A stretch of DNA of 64,000 nt from Alphaproteobacteria bacterium (lineage in GTDB: Bacteria; Myxococcota_A; UBA796; GCA-2862545). Below, piece after piece: positions 8,783-15,289 of this stretch. A model generated the notes under the pieces. The model was not told the origin of the DNA. It did no database searches and saw nothing but the letters and a program-made list of their open reading frames with translations. The translations under genes and the position numbers were made by a program. Position 1 is the stretch's first letter; every line of letters begins with the position of its first letter. The stretch covers positions 124,001 through 188,000 of the forward strand of contig JACKET010000005.1 in NCBI GenBank assembly GCA_020632875.1, read 5' to 3'.

Positions 8783-8811
8783 CATCTTTCTCAGATATCC
8801 GAGATTGCGCG
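8776..8811. promoter_or_regulatory. candidate operator overlapping the XRE promoter
   Basis: Inverted arms CGCGCAA (8776-8782) and TTGCGCG (8805-8811), with a nested CTC...GAG pair between them. The left arm covers the -35 hexamer of the XRE promoter. This is the layout expected for autorepression by the XRE protein; binding is inferred. Confidence 0.4.
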
Positions 8812-8872
8812 GAATCGCGGTAGTTTTCGATCGGCGACACGCGATGATCGAGGCCGACCGCCGATCCTCCCG

Positions 8873-8907
8873 CCTGTCCAAATGGGGTCAGACCCCAAAC
8901 GGACAGG
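8873..8907. repeat. 35-bp REP-like palindrome with TGGGGTCAGACCCCA core
   Basis: Symmetric arms centred on 8890: CCTGTCC (8873-8879) with GGACAGG (8901-8907) outside, and TGGGGTC (8883-8889) with GACCCCA (8891-8897) inside, separated by short A-rich mismatches. The outer right arm overlaps the hairpin at 8904-8934, so the two folds exclude each other. It lies just past the 3' end of the minus-strand gene at 8963. Cores of this type are seen as REP-like palindromes in many bacteria; I recall an association with Y1/RAYT transposases but none is in this window. Confidence 0.6.
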
Positions 8908-8934
8908 CCGGAGCCCCTCGCGGAGTCCGGCCTG
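8904..8934 (-). terminator. hairpin 3' of the lipoprotein gene at 8963-10048
   Basis: Arms CAGGCCGGA (8904-8912) and TCCGGCCTG (8926-8934) form a 9-bp stem with a 13-base loop, 28 bases beyond the stop of the minus-strand gene. There is no U-run, so it is a possible factor-dependent or 3'-stabilising structure. The gap 8661-8962 holds only this, the palindrome and the XRE promoter region. Confidence 0.4.
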
Positions 8935-8962
8935 CCGGATTCTCTTGGTCAGAGCGCGATGA

Positions 8963-10048
8963 TCAGCGCATCGACACGCGCTGCGTCCCGCCGAGCTGCT
9001 CCGCCACGCGGAGGTCGTTGTCCAGGCGGGCCTGGAGCGCCGCGACGTACCGCGCGCTCGCCTTCTTGCCGGAAGCGCGGTTCGCGCGCCGCGCGAGCTG
9101 CAACGCGCCGGGCACGTCCCCGCGGGCTTCGGCGGCCACCGCCAGGTTGTGCAGCGCCTTGCCCTCCAGCTTCGCGTCGGACGCCGCGACCTCCTCCCAG
9201 AGGGCCGTCGCCGTCTCGAGATCCCCGCGCTTCATCGCCTTGCGCGCCTTCCGCATCTCAGGGCTGCCGCCGCCGAAGATCTCGCGGTCCGCGAGGACCT
9301 GGTGGGGGCTGACCCGTGCGGCGTACGCGGCGCCCAGCTCCGAAGCCCCCGCGAACACGCGGCCTTCGAAGGGCAGGTCGCCGAGCGCCTCGCCCGCGTC
9401 GTCCGTGTCGTACCCGGTGTCCGTGCCGGAGAGCCGCGCCGACTGCTCGTCGATGACGCGCCCGGTCCGGCCGTCGTACATCCGGAAGGTCGCGGTCACG
9501 TCGGTCGTCTGGGTCGCGTGGTAGTCGAAGTCGCCCTCGCAGCGGCGGTCCTCGCAGTCGCCCTTGGCGATGGCCTCGCGGCGTTCGGCCGGCGTGTAGG
9601 CCTCGCCGTCCCGGTGGACCGTCGTGAACGTGTCGGAGTCGAAGCTCTCGAGCGAGATGACCGCGTCACAGCGCGCCTGCGCGCACAGCTCCCGGACCTT
9701 GCGGGCCGTCAGCTGCCGGTCCCAGGTCGAGGAGTCGACCGCGCGCCCGTTCACGTGGAAGCTCACCACGTCGAACCGCGGGGCGTCGGCGAGCACGCCC
9801 TCCAGCGAATCGAGCGCCAGGGCCGCGCTCTCCGCGTCCAGGCGGAACGTCTCGCCCGTCGCCGCACCCTCGATCCCGGCGAGGACGTGCTCGCCGGCGT
9901 TCTTCGGGCGCGACCGGTCGATCACGAGCACCGTGCGGATGTCGTTGTCGACGTGGATGTCCGCGGCCTCCAGGTACCCGACCTTCACGTCGTGCATGCA
10001 GCCGGTGGTGGCGAGCATCAGGGAGAACATCGCAAGGGCGCGGGACAT
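8963..10048 (-). CDS. lipoprotein with C-terminal TPR, DUF6340-like
   Basis: A 361-residue lipoprotein: the start at 10048 follows GAGGAGG and opens into MSRALAMFSLMLATTGC with a lipobox. The central region (DIRTVLVIDRS near residue 40, LCAQARCDAVISLESFDSD, ATFRMYDGRTGRVIDEQ) has the layout of DUF6340-type lipoproteins, which combine a Rossmann-like early part with a domain resembling conserved envelope lipoproteins. Residues 265-340 hold two TPR-like helical pairs (RKAMKRGDLETATALWEEV and NLAVAAEARGDVPGALQLA). The family assignment is from memory of motifs, so moderate. Role unknown. Confidence 0.6.
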   Translation of the reverse strand: MSRALAMFSLMLATTGCMHDVKVGYLEAADIHVDNDIRTVLVIDRSRPKNAGEHVLAGIEGAATGETFRLDAESAALALDSLEGVLADAPRFDVVSFHVNGRAVDSSTWDRQLTARKVRELCAQARCDAVISLESFDSDTFTTVHRDGEAYTPAERREAIAKGDCEDRRCEGDFDYHATQTTDVTATFRMYDGRTGRVIDEQSARLSGTDTGYDTDDAGEALGDLPFEGRVFAGASELGAAYAARVSPHQVLADREIFGGGSPEMRKARKAMKRGDLETATALWEEVAASDAKLEGKALHNLAVAAEARGDVPGALQLARRANRASGKKASARYVAALQARLDNDLRVAEQLGGTQRVSMR

Positions 10049-10163
10049 GGGGGCCTCCTCGTCTTCGTTTCTGGATGCCCGTGGGACGCCGCCCGTCGGA
10101 CCGCGATTCGTCCGCGGGCGTCGGCGGGTGTCACCGCGTGTCGCCGCGGTGTACCGTGCGCGG

Positions 10164-10979
10164 ATGCACCGTCTCTCCGCCCTGGTCGCGCTCCAGATCG
10201 TCGCTTCGCTCGGCACCGTCGCGTGGTGGGTGTACTGGTTCGCGAGTGGCTCGTACCACCACGGCCAGCCGTGCGATCTCGTCTACGAGAACAGCTTCCC
10301 CCTGGGCGATCTCGTGATGGCGGGATTCGTCATGACGAGCGCGGTCCAGATCCATCGGAGGCACCCGAGTGCCCTGTTCTTCGGGTTCGTGGCGGCGGGC
10401 ATGGCGCTGTCGCTGGCGTGCCTCGACACCACGCACAACCTGCTCGTGGGCGGATTCTCGGGCCCACTGCCGAAGATCCTGCAGAAAGCGGTGTTCGCCG
10501 TCGTGAACACGCTGGTCGGCGTCACCACGCTGGTGACGCTGAACCGGCATCGATCCGAATTCAAAGGGAGGAGTCAGCGGCTTCCCGCTGAAGGCTCCCG
10601 GCCGGATGGCGCCGTCACGCCCGTCGCGGCGGGGCTCTCGGGCCTGGGTGCGGCCGTGGCCCTCGGCGGCATCGCGGCCTATGCGGCGCTGGCGCACGAC
10701 CGCCCGGAGTGCGCGCACCTCACCGAGGTCCCGTTCGTCACGCCGTCCGTGCTGGCCGCGGCATTCGGCGTGGGCGGCGCGCTGGGGCTGTCCGGTCGGC
10801 CGACGCAACCGATGGTCCTCGCGACGGGCGGGGTCCTCGCGCACGCGGGACTGATCGCGCTCCTCTACGTGGCGCTGAATCCGGCGCTCGTCACGCGGCC
10901 CTGGCTGCTCGCCCCGGCGCTCGTCGTGACGCTGGCGGTCGGCATCCAGGCCGCGGGCAGGGGGTCCCCGCCGACCTGA
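10164..10979 (+). CDS. polytopic membrane protein of unknown function, carrying an in-frame repeat
   Basis: A 271-residue protein with about eight hydrophobic segments (for example LVALQIVASLGTVAWWVYWF near the N-terminus and LLAPALVVTLAVGIQAAG at the C-terminus). No family was recognised. The segment between helices four and five, SEFKGRSQRLPAEGSRPDG (about residues 131-149), is encoded by a copy of the dispersed palindromic repeat C (10557-10602), so the loop sequence comes from an inserted element and keeps the frame. The gene is divergent from the lipoprotein at 8963-10048 and convergent with the SDR gene. Confidence 0.55.
   Translation: MHRLSALVALQIVASLGTVAWWVYWFASGSYHHGQPCDLVYENSFPLGDLVMAGFVMTSAVQIHRRHPSALFFGFVAAGMALSLACLDTTHNLLVGGFSGPLPKILQKAVFAVVNTLVGVTTLVTLNRHRSEFKGRSQRLPAEGSRPDGAVTPVAAGLSGLGAAVALGGIAAYAALAHDRPECAHLTEVPFVTPSVLAAAFGVGGALGLSGRPTQPMVLATGGVLAHAGLIALLYVALNPALVTRPWLLAPALVVTLAVGIQAAGRGSPPT
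10557..10602 (+). repeat. repeat family C, copy 1 (inside a reading frame)
   Basis: GAATTC followed by GGGAGGAGTCAGCGG, a degenerate centre (CTTCCCGCTG) and AAGGCTCCCGG. It matches copies at 42503-42563 and 51022-51085; the centre in this copy has lost part of the CAGCGGCTT/AAGCCGCTG stem. It lies within the membrane-protein gene 10164-10979. Confidence 0.75.
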
Positions 10980-10989
10980 CCTGGCGCGG

Positions 10990-11062
10990 GAACGTCCTGG
11001 CGGTCGACCCCGGAACGCGGGGTTTCAGCGGCGTTCACAGGGCCGAGGCCCCGTCATGACGT
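10990..11062. repeat. repeat family D, copy 3 (diverged, first hairpin only)
   Basis: Carries GGAACGCGG, GTTTCAGC and GGCGTTCACAGG in the same order as the copies at 20165-20310 and 43377-43522, ended by AACGTC-type arms, but the second hairpin is missing and several arms have drifted. It fills the space between the convergent genes ending at 10979 and 11063, where it could act as a two-way terminator. Confidence 0.6.
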
Positions 11063-11848
11063 TCAGCGCCGAGCCGTGACGAACCGCTGCACGAGCCAGG
11101 GCAGGTGGCGGCCCACGAACACGCCGGCCTTGCCGTGCCCCGTGAAGGTGTGCTCGACCTTGCGCTTCGCGATGGCCCAGACCATTACGCGCGCCGCGTC
11201 CTCGGCCTTCCACATCAGGTTCGCGGGACGCTTGTCGACGCGCGTCTCGTCGAAGTTCCCGTCGTTGTCGACGAGCGCGATCTCGGACTCGACGAACCCC
11301 GGGTGGATCGTGGTGCACGTCACGCCCTTCGGGGCGAGCTCGGCGGACAGCGTGCGCCCGAGGATGCCGATCGCCGCTTTGCTGGCGCAGTACGGCGCGT
11401 TCTTCGGGAGCGGCAGGAAGGCCGCCACGCTGCCGACGAGCGCGATGCGCCCCTGGGTCTTCTCGAGCTCCGGGAGCGCGAGCTTCGCCGTCATCGCTGC
11501 GCTCACGACGTTGAGGTCGAGCTGGCGCCGCCAGTCGTCGCGCGTCAGTGTCTCGAAGCGCCCAGCGACTCCGAAGCCCGCGTTCGCCACGGCGACGTCG
11601 AGCTTTCCGAAGGCGCCGACCACCGCGGCGACCGCGGCTTCGAGGTCGGCGTCCTGCGTCACGTCGCAGGGGACGGCGAGCCCGCGCCCCCCGGCGGCTT
11701 CGACGGCGGCGACCGTCTCGGCGAGGCGGTCCTCCCGGCGGCCGGACACGGCGACAGAGGCGCCCTGACGGGCGAATTCGACGGCCATGGCGCGACCGAG
11801 GCCGCTGCCACCGCCGGTGATCCAGACGGACGAACCGGAGAACGACAT
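11063..11848 (-). CDS. short-chain dehydrogenase/reductase (SDR)
   Basis: A 261-residue classical SDR. The cofactor loop TGGGSGLG is at residues 11-18, NAG in VANAGFG near 88-94, the catalytic Ser in LVGSVAAF near 140, and the YxxxK pair in YCASKAAI near 153-157. The motif set and length fit NAD(P)(H)-dependent oxidoreductases acting on a small alcohol or ketone; the substrate cannot be told. No operon partner is adjacent: the 5' side is the 840-bp repeat region. Confidence 0.9.
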   Translation of the reverse strand: MSFSGSSVWITGGGSGLGRAMAVEFARQGASVAVSGRREDRLAETVAAVEAAGGRGLAVPCDVTQDADLEAAVAAVVGAFGKLDVAVANAGFGVAGRFETLTRDDWRRQLDLNVVSAAMTAKLALPELEKTQGRIALVGSVAAFLPLPKNAPYCASKAAIGILGRTLSAELAPKGVTCTTIHPGFVESEIALVDNDGNFDETRVDKRPANLMWKAEDAARVMVWAIAKRKVEHTFTGHGKAGVFVGRHLPWLVQRFVTARR

Positions 11849-11919
11849 GCGGCGCCCCTATCCTCGCAGCGCTCCGCGGTCAGTCCCGGCAGGTCGGATG
11901 TCGTGTCTGGGCGCGCCGG

Positions 11920-12065
11920 CTTCGCCGTCGGCTGTCCTCCGGGCTCGCTGACGCTCGGTCCCGGGCCTGCGGCCCGTGACTGCGGCTGCGCCGCACCCTC
12001 CGGCCCGCCTCGCGCGGTTCCCGGAGCGCGGAGGTGGCGGCTGCGTCGGGGCTGGTGTTCGGTGT
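11920..12065. repeat. repeat block B, copy 1
   Basis: Shares the ordered pieces GCCGTCGG, TGTCCTCCGG, TGACGCTCGG and GCCCGCCTCGCGCGG with block B copy 2 at 12350-12460. The region 11849-12691 is 843 bases without a gene and is built of these blocks, the inverted A elements and the heptamer tract. Confidence 0.6.
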
Positions 12066-12075
12066 CCGATGTCGA

Positions 12076-12184
12076 GTGTGAGATGCTTCACCAAATCCGG
12101 TGTCAGAGCAAACCCGAACATCGATGGAATCGTGCTTGATTGGTGTATGTCGTCGGTTCTATTTTTCAATTGACGTGTCAATTG
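12076..12184 (+). repeat. repeat family A, copy 1 (left half of an inverted pair)
   Basis: Starts GTGTGAG, contains TTCACC and the invariant core GTGTCAGAGCAAACCCGAAC, then a variable AT-richer stretch with TTCTATTTT, and ends in the palindrome CAATTGAC-GT-GTCAATTG (12167-12184, 8-bp perfect arms). Its base composition is clearly lower in G+C than the neighbourhood. It faces copy 2 at 12505-12612. Just before it (12050-12075) are degenerate GTGTCGG-like heptamers. Confidence 0.85.
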
Positions 12185-12349
12185 CGGGCGCATCTGGGCC
12201 TTCGCGTCGGCGTGGCCTTCGGGGCCATTTCGACAGCCGACCGACGCCGGACCCTCACCGACGGGGGCCTGGCGAGGCCTACGGGCCGGAGCCAGTCCGA
12301 GACGCGCAGGCACGCTTCGCGGCTCCAGGTGAAGCTACGGGCGCATGTG

Positions 12350-12460
12350 CTTGGCCGTCGGGTGTCCTCCGGCCTCCATGACGCTCGGCCCGAGCATGCG
12401 GCCTTCCCTCCAGCCCGCCTCGCGCGGCTCCCGGATTGCGGAGGTCTGGAGTGTCCAATG
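12350..12460. repeat. repeat block B, copy 2
   Basis: Second copy of the block at 11920-12065, in direct orientation, followed (12458-12490) by degenerate GTGTCGG-like heptamers. The interval 12186-12349 between A copy 1 and this block contains no gene or other structure that I can see. Confidence 0.6.
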
Positions 12461-12504
12461 TCGGGTTCGGCGTCGGGCGTCCAACTTGGGACGGAGGCCG
12501 TGGG

Positions 12505-12612
12505 GTTGACGTGTCAACTTTGGAATAGAATCGACGATATACGGCGATATAACAAGATTCACGCGATGTTCGGGTTTGCTCTGACACCGGATTCGGTGAG
12601 GTACCTCACACC
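12505..12612 (-). repeat. repeat family A, copy 2 (right half of an inverted pair)
   Basis: Minus-strand orientation: the core GTGTCAGAGCAAACCCGAAC reads on the minus strand, and the plus-strand left end is GTTGAC-GT-GTCAAC (12505-12518). It ends with CTCACACC (12605-12612) and runs straight into the CACCCGA tandem tract. About 75% similar to copy 1. Confidence 0.85.
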
Positions 12613-12671
12613 CGACACCCGACACCCGACACCCGACACCCGACACCCGACACCCGACACCCGACACCCGA
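12609..12671. repeat. tandem heptanucleotide repeat, 9 x CACCCGA
   Basis: Nine perfect consecutive copies of CACCCGA, beginning in the last bases of A copy 2 and ending 20 bases before the stop codon of the minus-strand gene at 12692. A 7-base period would shift reading frame if copy number changed inside a gene; here it is outside coding sequence. It resembles the short tandemly repeated heptamers (STRR) known from heterocystous cyanobacteria in kind, not in sequence. Confidence 0.95.
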
Positions 12672-12691
12672 CCACCGACGACCCCGATCCT

Positions 12692-13348
12692 TCACCAACG
12701 GCGGTCGTGGTGAGGCCTGCGGGGTGGCTGCCAGTTGGCGACGCACACCAGCGCGTCGCGGCTCGAGTAGAAGCTGCGGGCGCAGGTCTGCACCACGTCG
12801 GGCGGCGCGGCGGACGCGACGCACTGGAGCGAGTCGCGCGTCGAGTAGAAGCTCTGGGAGCACGCGGTCACCGTGTCCGCGCGGCGTGCCGTCGCGAGGC
12901 ACGTGAGCGCGTCAGAGGTCGAGTAGAAGCTGCGCGAGCACGTCGCGACGAGGTCGGGCTCCCGCGCCGTGCGGATGCACGTGAGCGAATCCCGCGTGGA
13001 GTAGAAGCTCGTCGTGCACGTGCTGACCACGTCCGGCCGGCGCGCGTCGGCCATGCACGCGAGTGAGTCGCGCGTCGAATAGAACCCCGACGCACACGCC
13101 TGCACCACGCTCGGGTGGGCGGGGGTCGACAGGCAGGTCAGCGTGTCGCGGCTCGAGTAGAACGCCGCACCACACGCTTCGATCTTCGGGGCCGGCGCGC
13201 CGGCCGCCATGCAGGACTGGCGGTCCTGGCTGCCGTAGAACGCCGCGCTGCACGCGGCCGCGGCCTGCTGGAAGCCCACGTCCGGGCGGTGGTCGGGGGG
13301 GTGGTAGGGGTTCGCGGATGCGGTGAGGGCGGCGAGCAGGGTGAACAT
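12692..13348 (-). CDS. secreted protein of seven 26-residue Cys/FYSTRDSL repeats
   Basis: A 218-residue protein. After a short signal peptide (LLAALTASA) it consists of seven consecutive 26-residue units from about residue 32 to 212. Each has Cys at position 2, FYSTRDSL at 6-13, Cys at 15 and a PD-V-turn near 22-25. The first unit is the most diverged (FYGSQDRQSC). Fourteen regularly placed Cys suggest one disulphide per unit and a rod or solenoid outside the cytoplasm. I do not recognise the family. Basic end (RRPHHDRRW). Its 3' side is the CACCCGA tract. Function unknown; possibly a structural or binding surface protein. Confidence 0.7.
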   Translation of the reverse strand: MFTLLAALTASANPYHPPDHRPDVGFQQAAAACSAAFYGSQDRQSCMAAGAPAPKIEACGAAFYSSRDTLTCLSTPAHPSVVQACASGFYSTRDSLACMADARRPDVVSTCTTSFYSTRDSLTCIRTAREPDLVATCSRSFYSTSDALTCLATARRADTVTACSQSFYSTRDSLQCVASAAPPDVVQTCARSFYSSRDALVCVANWQPPRRPHHDRRW

Positions 13349-13407
13349 CGTGGGCTCCGTGGATGCCCTCCAGACGCCGCGTTCCGGCGGTCATTCGTCT
13401 GCGGATG

Positions 13408-14283
13408 TCACAGCTTCGCGAGCGCCTCTTCGAAGGGCCGCGGGTGGAAGCCCAGGTCGCGCGCGGCCGCCGAGTCGTCGAACGCGATGCGCAGCGGGAC
13501 GGGCACCGGCACGACGAGGGCCCGCGCACCCGTCACCCGCTTCCAGATCGACAGCAGGCGCCACACCGAGATGCTCTCGCCGGTCACGTTGTACGCGCGG
13601 CCCACGCTGGCGGGGTTCTCGAGGGCCGCAGCCGCGGCGAGGGCCACGTCACCGGCGTGGACGTGCGGCAGCTGTGCGGTGGGGGCCAGCACCACGGGCC
13701 AGGACAGCATCCGCTGGTACCGCGCCGTGAGCTTCGGATCCCGCTCGCCGTAGATGGGCCCCGGCCGGAGGGCCGTGAGCTCGAGCCCGTGCTCGCGGGC
13801 CCAGTCCCACGCGAGGCGCTCGGCAGCCGCCTTGCTGCGGGCGTATCCGGGGTCGGTGGTGAGGTTGTTCCAGTCGAAGCGGGGGTGCGCGGGGTCGATC
13901 TTCTCGGCGTCCTCGGCGAGCGTGCGCCAGGGTCGCGTTCGGTACACCGCCACCGTGGAGATCCAGACGATGCGCTTCACGCCGGCGTCCACCGCCGCGC
14001 GGAGCTGGTTCTCGGCCCCCTCGACATTCGCGCGGACGAACTCCTCGGCCGAAGGCTTCGCCCAGCCCGGCGCGAGGGCCGCGTTCGCCACCAGCGCGTC
14101 GCACCCGCGCATGCCCTCCGTCAGCGCGGCGACGTCGGTGAGATCGGCGCGCACGAGCTCGATGCCGAGGTGCGCGCCCTTCTCGGGGCTGCGCACGAGC
14201 CCGCGGACGTCGAACCGCTCCCGCAGCACCTCGACGAGGTGCGACCCGAGGAATCCCGTGGCTCCGGTGACGGCGACGCGCAT
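13408..14283 (-). CDS. NAD-dependent epimerase/dehydratase
   Basis: A 291-residue extended SDR. The Rossmann motif TGATGFLG is at residues 6-13, and the active-site Tyr and Lys are in YARSKAAAE near 153-157, with Ser/Thr in ISTVAVY upstream. The C-terminal part has RPGPIYGERD and the substrate-side helices typical of UDP-sugar epimerase / 3-beta-HSD-like enzymes. The start at 14283 gives MRVAVTGATG. It should act on a nucleotide sugar, sterol-like or flavonoid-like substrate; this cannot be resolved. Divergent from the ACT protein (79 bases between starts). Confidence 0.85.
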   Translation of the reverse strand: MRVAVTGATGFLGSHLVEVLRERFDVRGLVRSPEKGAHLGIELVRADLTDVAALTEGMRGCDALVANAALAPGWAKPSAEEFVRANVEGAENQLRAAVDAGVKRIVWISTVAVYRTRPWRTLAEDAEKIDPAHPRFDWNNLTTDPGYARSKAAAERLAWDWAREHGLELTALRPGPIYGERDPKLTARYQRMLSWPVVLAPTAQLPHVHAGDVALAAAAALENPASVGRAYNVTGESISVWRLLSIWKRVTGARALVVPVPVPLRIAFDDSAAARDLGFHPRPFEEALAKL

Positions 14284-14362
14284 GCCGTCCGCCCTATGCG
14301 GTCTCGCCGGGAGGGGCGCGGCGGCGTCATCCGCGGTAATCGGGAATCCTGCTGGAGCGCCG

Positions 14363-14863
14363 ATGCACACCGATCTCGTCGTCACCATCTCCGGCCCGGA
14401 CCGCACGGGCCTCGTCGACCAATTCGCGTCCCGGATCCGGGCGCATGGCGGCAACTGGGAAGAGAGCCGCCTCATGCGCCTCGCGGGCTGGTTCTGCGGC
14501 ATGCTCCTGGTCCGGGTGCCGGTCGAGCAGGCCGAAGCGCTCGAGACCGCGCTGCGCGCCGTGTCGGCCGACACCGTGGTGACCATCGGCCACGGCGAGT
14601 CCGACGTCCGCGAGCTGAACGTCGTCCACCTCTCGGTGACCTGCGCCGACCGCAACGGCATCGTGCACGACATGTCCCGCACCCTCGTCGCGCAGGGCGC
14701 CAACATCGAAGAGCTCCACAGCGACGTGATCCGCGCGCCGATGTCCGGCGAGCCCCTGTTCCGTGCGACGATCCGCGTGTCGGTGCCCGTCGAGGTCGGC
14801 ACCTACGGCATCCTCGACGCCCTCGAGGCGCTCCAGCCCGACCTGCTCGTCGAAGTGCTGTGA
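14363..14863 (+). CDS. tandem ACT-domain protein, GcvR-like
   Basis: A 166-residue protein with two ACT domains: residues 4-80 (TDLVVTISGPDRTGLVDQFA) and about 88-160 (VVHLSVTCADRNGIVHDMSR). This is the layout of GcvR, the glycine-cleavage repressor accessory protein, and of related small amino-acid sensors. No enzyme domain is present, so a ligand-binding regulatory role is likely; glycine or another amino acid is a family-based guess. Its stop overlaps the ATG of the VOC gene by one base (TGATG), so they are translationally coupled. Confidence 0.85.
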   Translation: MHTDLVVTISGPDRTGLVDQFASRIRAHGGNWEESRLMRLAGWFCGMLLVRVPVEQAEALETALRAVSADTVVTIGHGESDVRELNVVHLSVTCADRNGIVHDMSRTLVAQGANIEELHSDVIRAPMSGEPLFRATIRVSVPVEVGTYGILDALEALQPDLLVEVL

Positions 14864-15270
14864 TGAACCCGTTCCACCTGGCCTTCCCGGTGCGGGACAT
14901 CGCGTCCACGCGGGCGTTCTACGAAGGCGTGCTGGGGGCGCGCGTGGGGCGCAGCGCCGAGCGCTGGATCGACTTCGACTTCTGGGGACACCAGCTCTCG
15001 GCCCACGTCGCCGACGATCCGGGCTGGATTCCGACGAACCCGGTCGACGGCGAGGACGTGCCGGTCCGCCACTTCGGCGTCGTCCTCCCGTGGGCCGACT
15101 GGCACGCGCTGCGCGACCGCCTCGCCAGGCGCATCGCGTTCCTGATCGAGCCACAGATCCGGTTCGCCGGCGAGATCGGCGAGCAGGCGACGTTCTTCGT
15201 CGTCGACCCGAGCGGCAACGCCCTCGAGTTCAAGAGCTTCAAGGACCCCGAGCGCCTGTTCGCGAGCTGA
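14863..15270 (+). CDS. VOC-family (glyoxalase-fold) protein
   Basis: A 135-residue VOC protein: HLAFPVRDIASTRAFYEGVLG at the N-terminus with a metal-ligand His at residue 5, RHFGVVLPW near 69 with a second His, and the C-terminal DPSGNALEFKSF with a Glu ligand. The FDFWGHQLSAHV segment supplies another possible ligand. Members are metal-dependent lyases, isomerases or dioxygenases; the specific reaction is not readable. Co-translated with the ACT protein upstream. Confidence 0.85.
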   Translation: MNPFHLAFPVRDIASTRAFYEGVLGARVGRSAERWIDFDFWGHQLSAHVADDPGWIPTNPVDGEDVPVRHFGVVLPWADWHALRDRLARRIAFLIEPQIRFAGEIGEQATFFVVDPSGNALEFKSFKDPERLFAS

Positions 15271-15289
15271 GGGTCGGATATGAGGCCGC

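Noticed and set aside
12167..12184. TTGAC-GT-GTCAA palindromes as FNR/CRP binding sites
   Set aside because: FNR sites are TTGAT-N4-ATCAA; here the spacing is 2 and the base is C. The palindromes occur only inside repeat A and not before genes.
12609..12671. Possible CRISPR array from the evenly spaced repeats
   Set aside because: The unit is only 7 bases and there are no spacers; it is a simple tandem repeat, and no cas genes are present.
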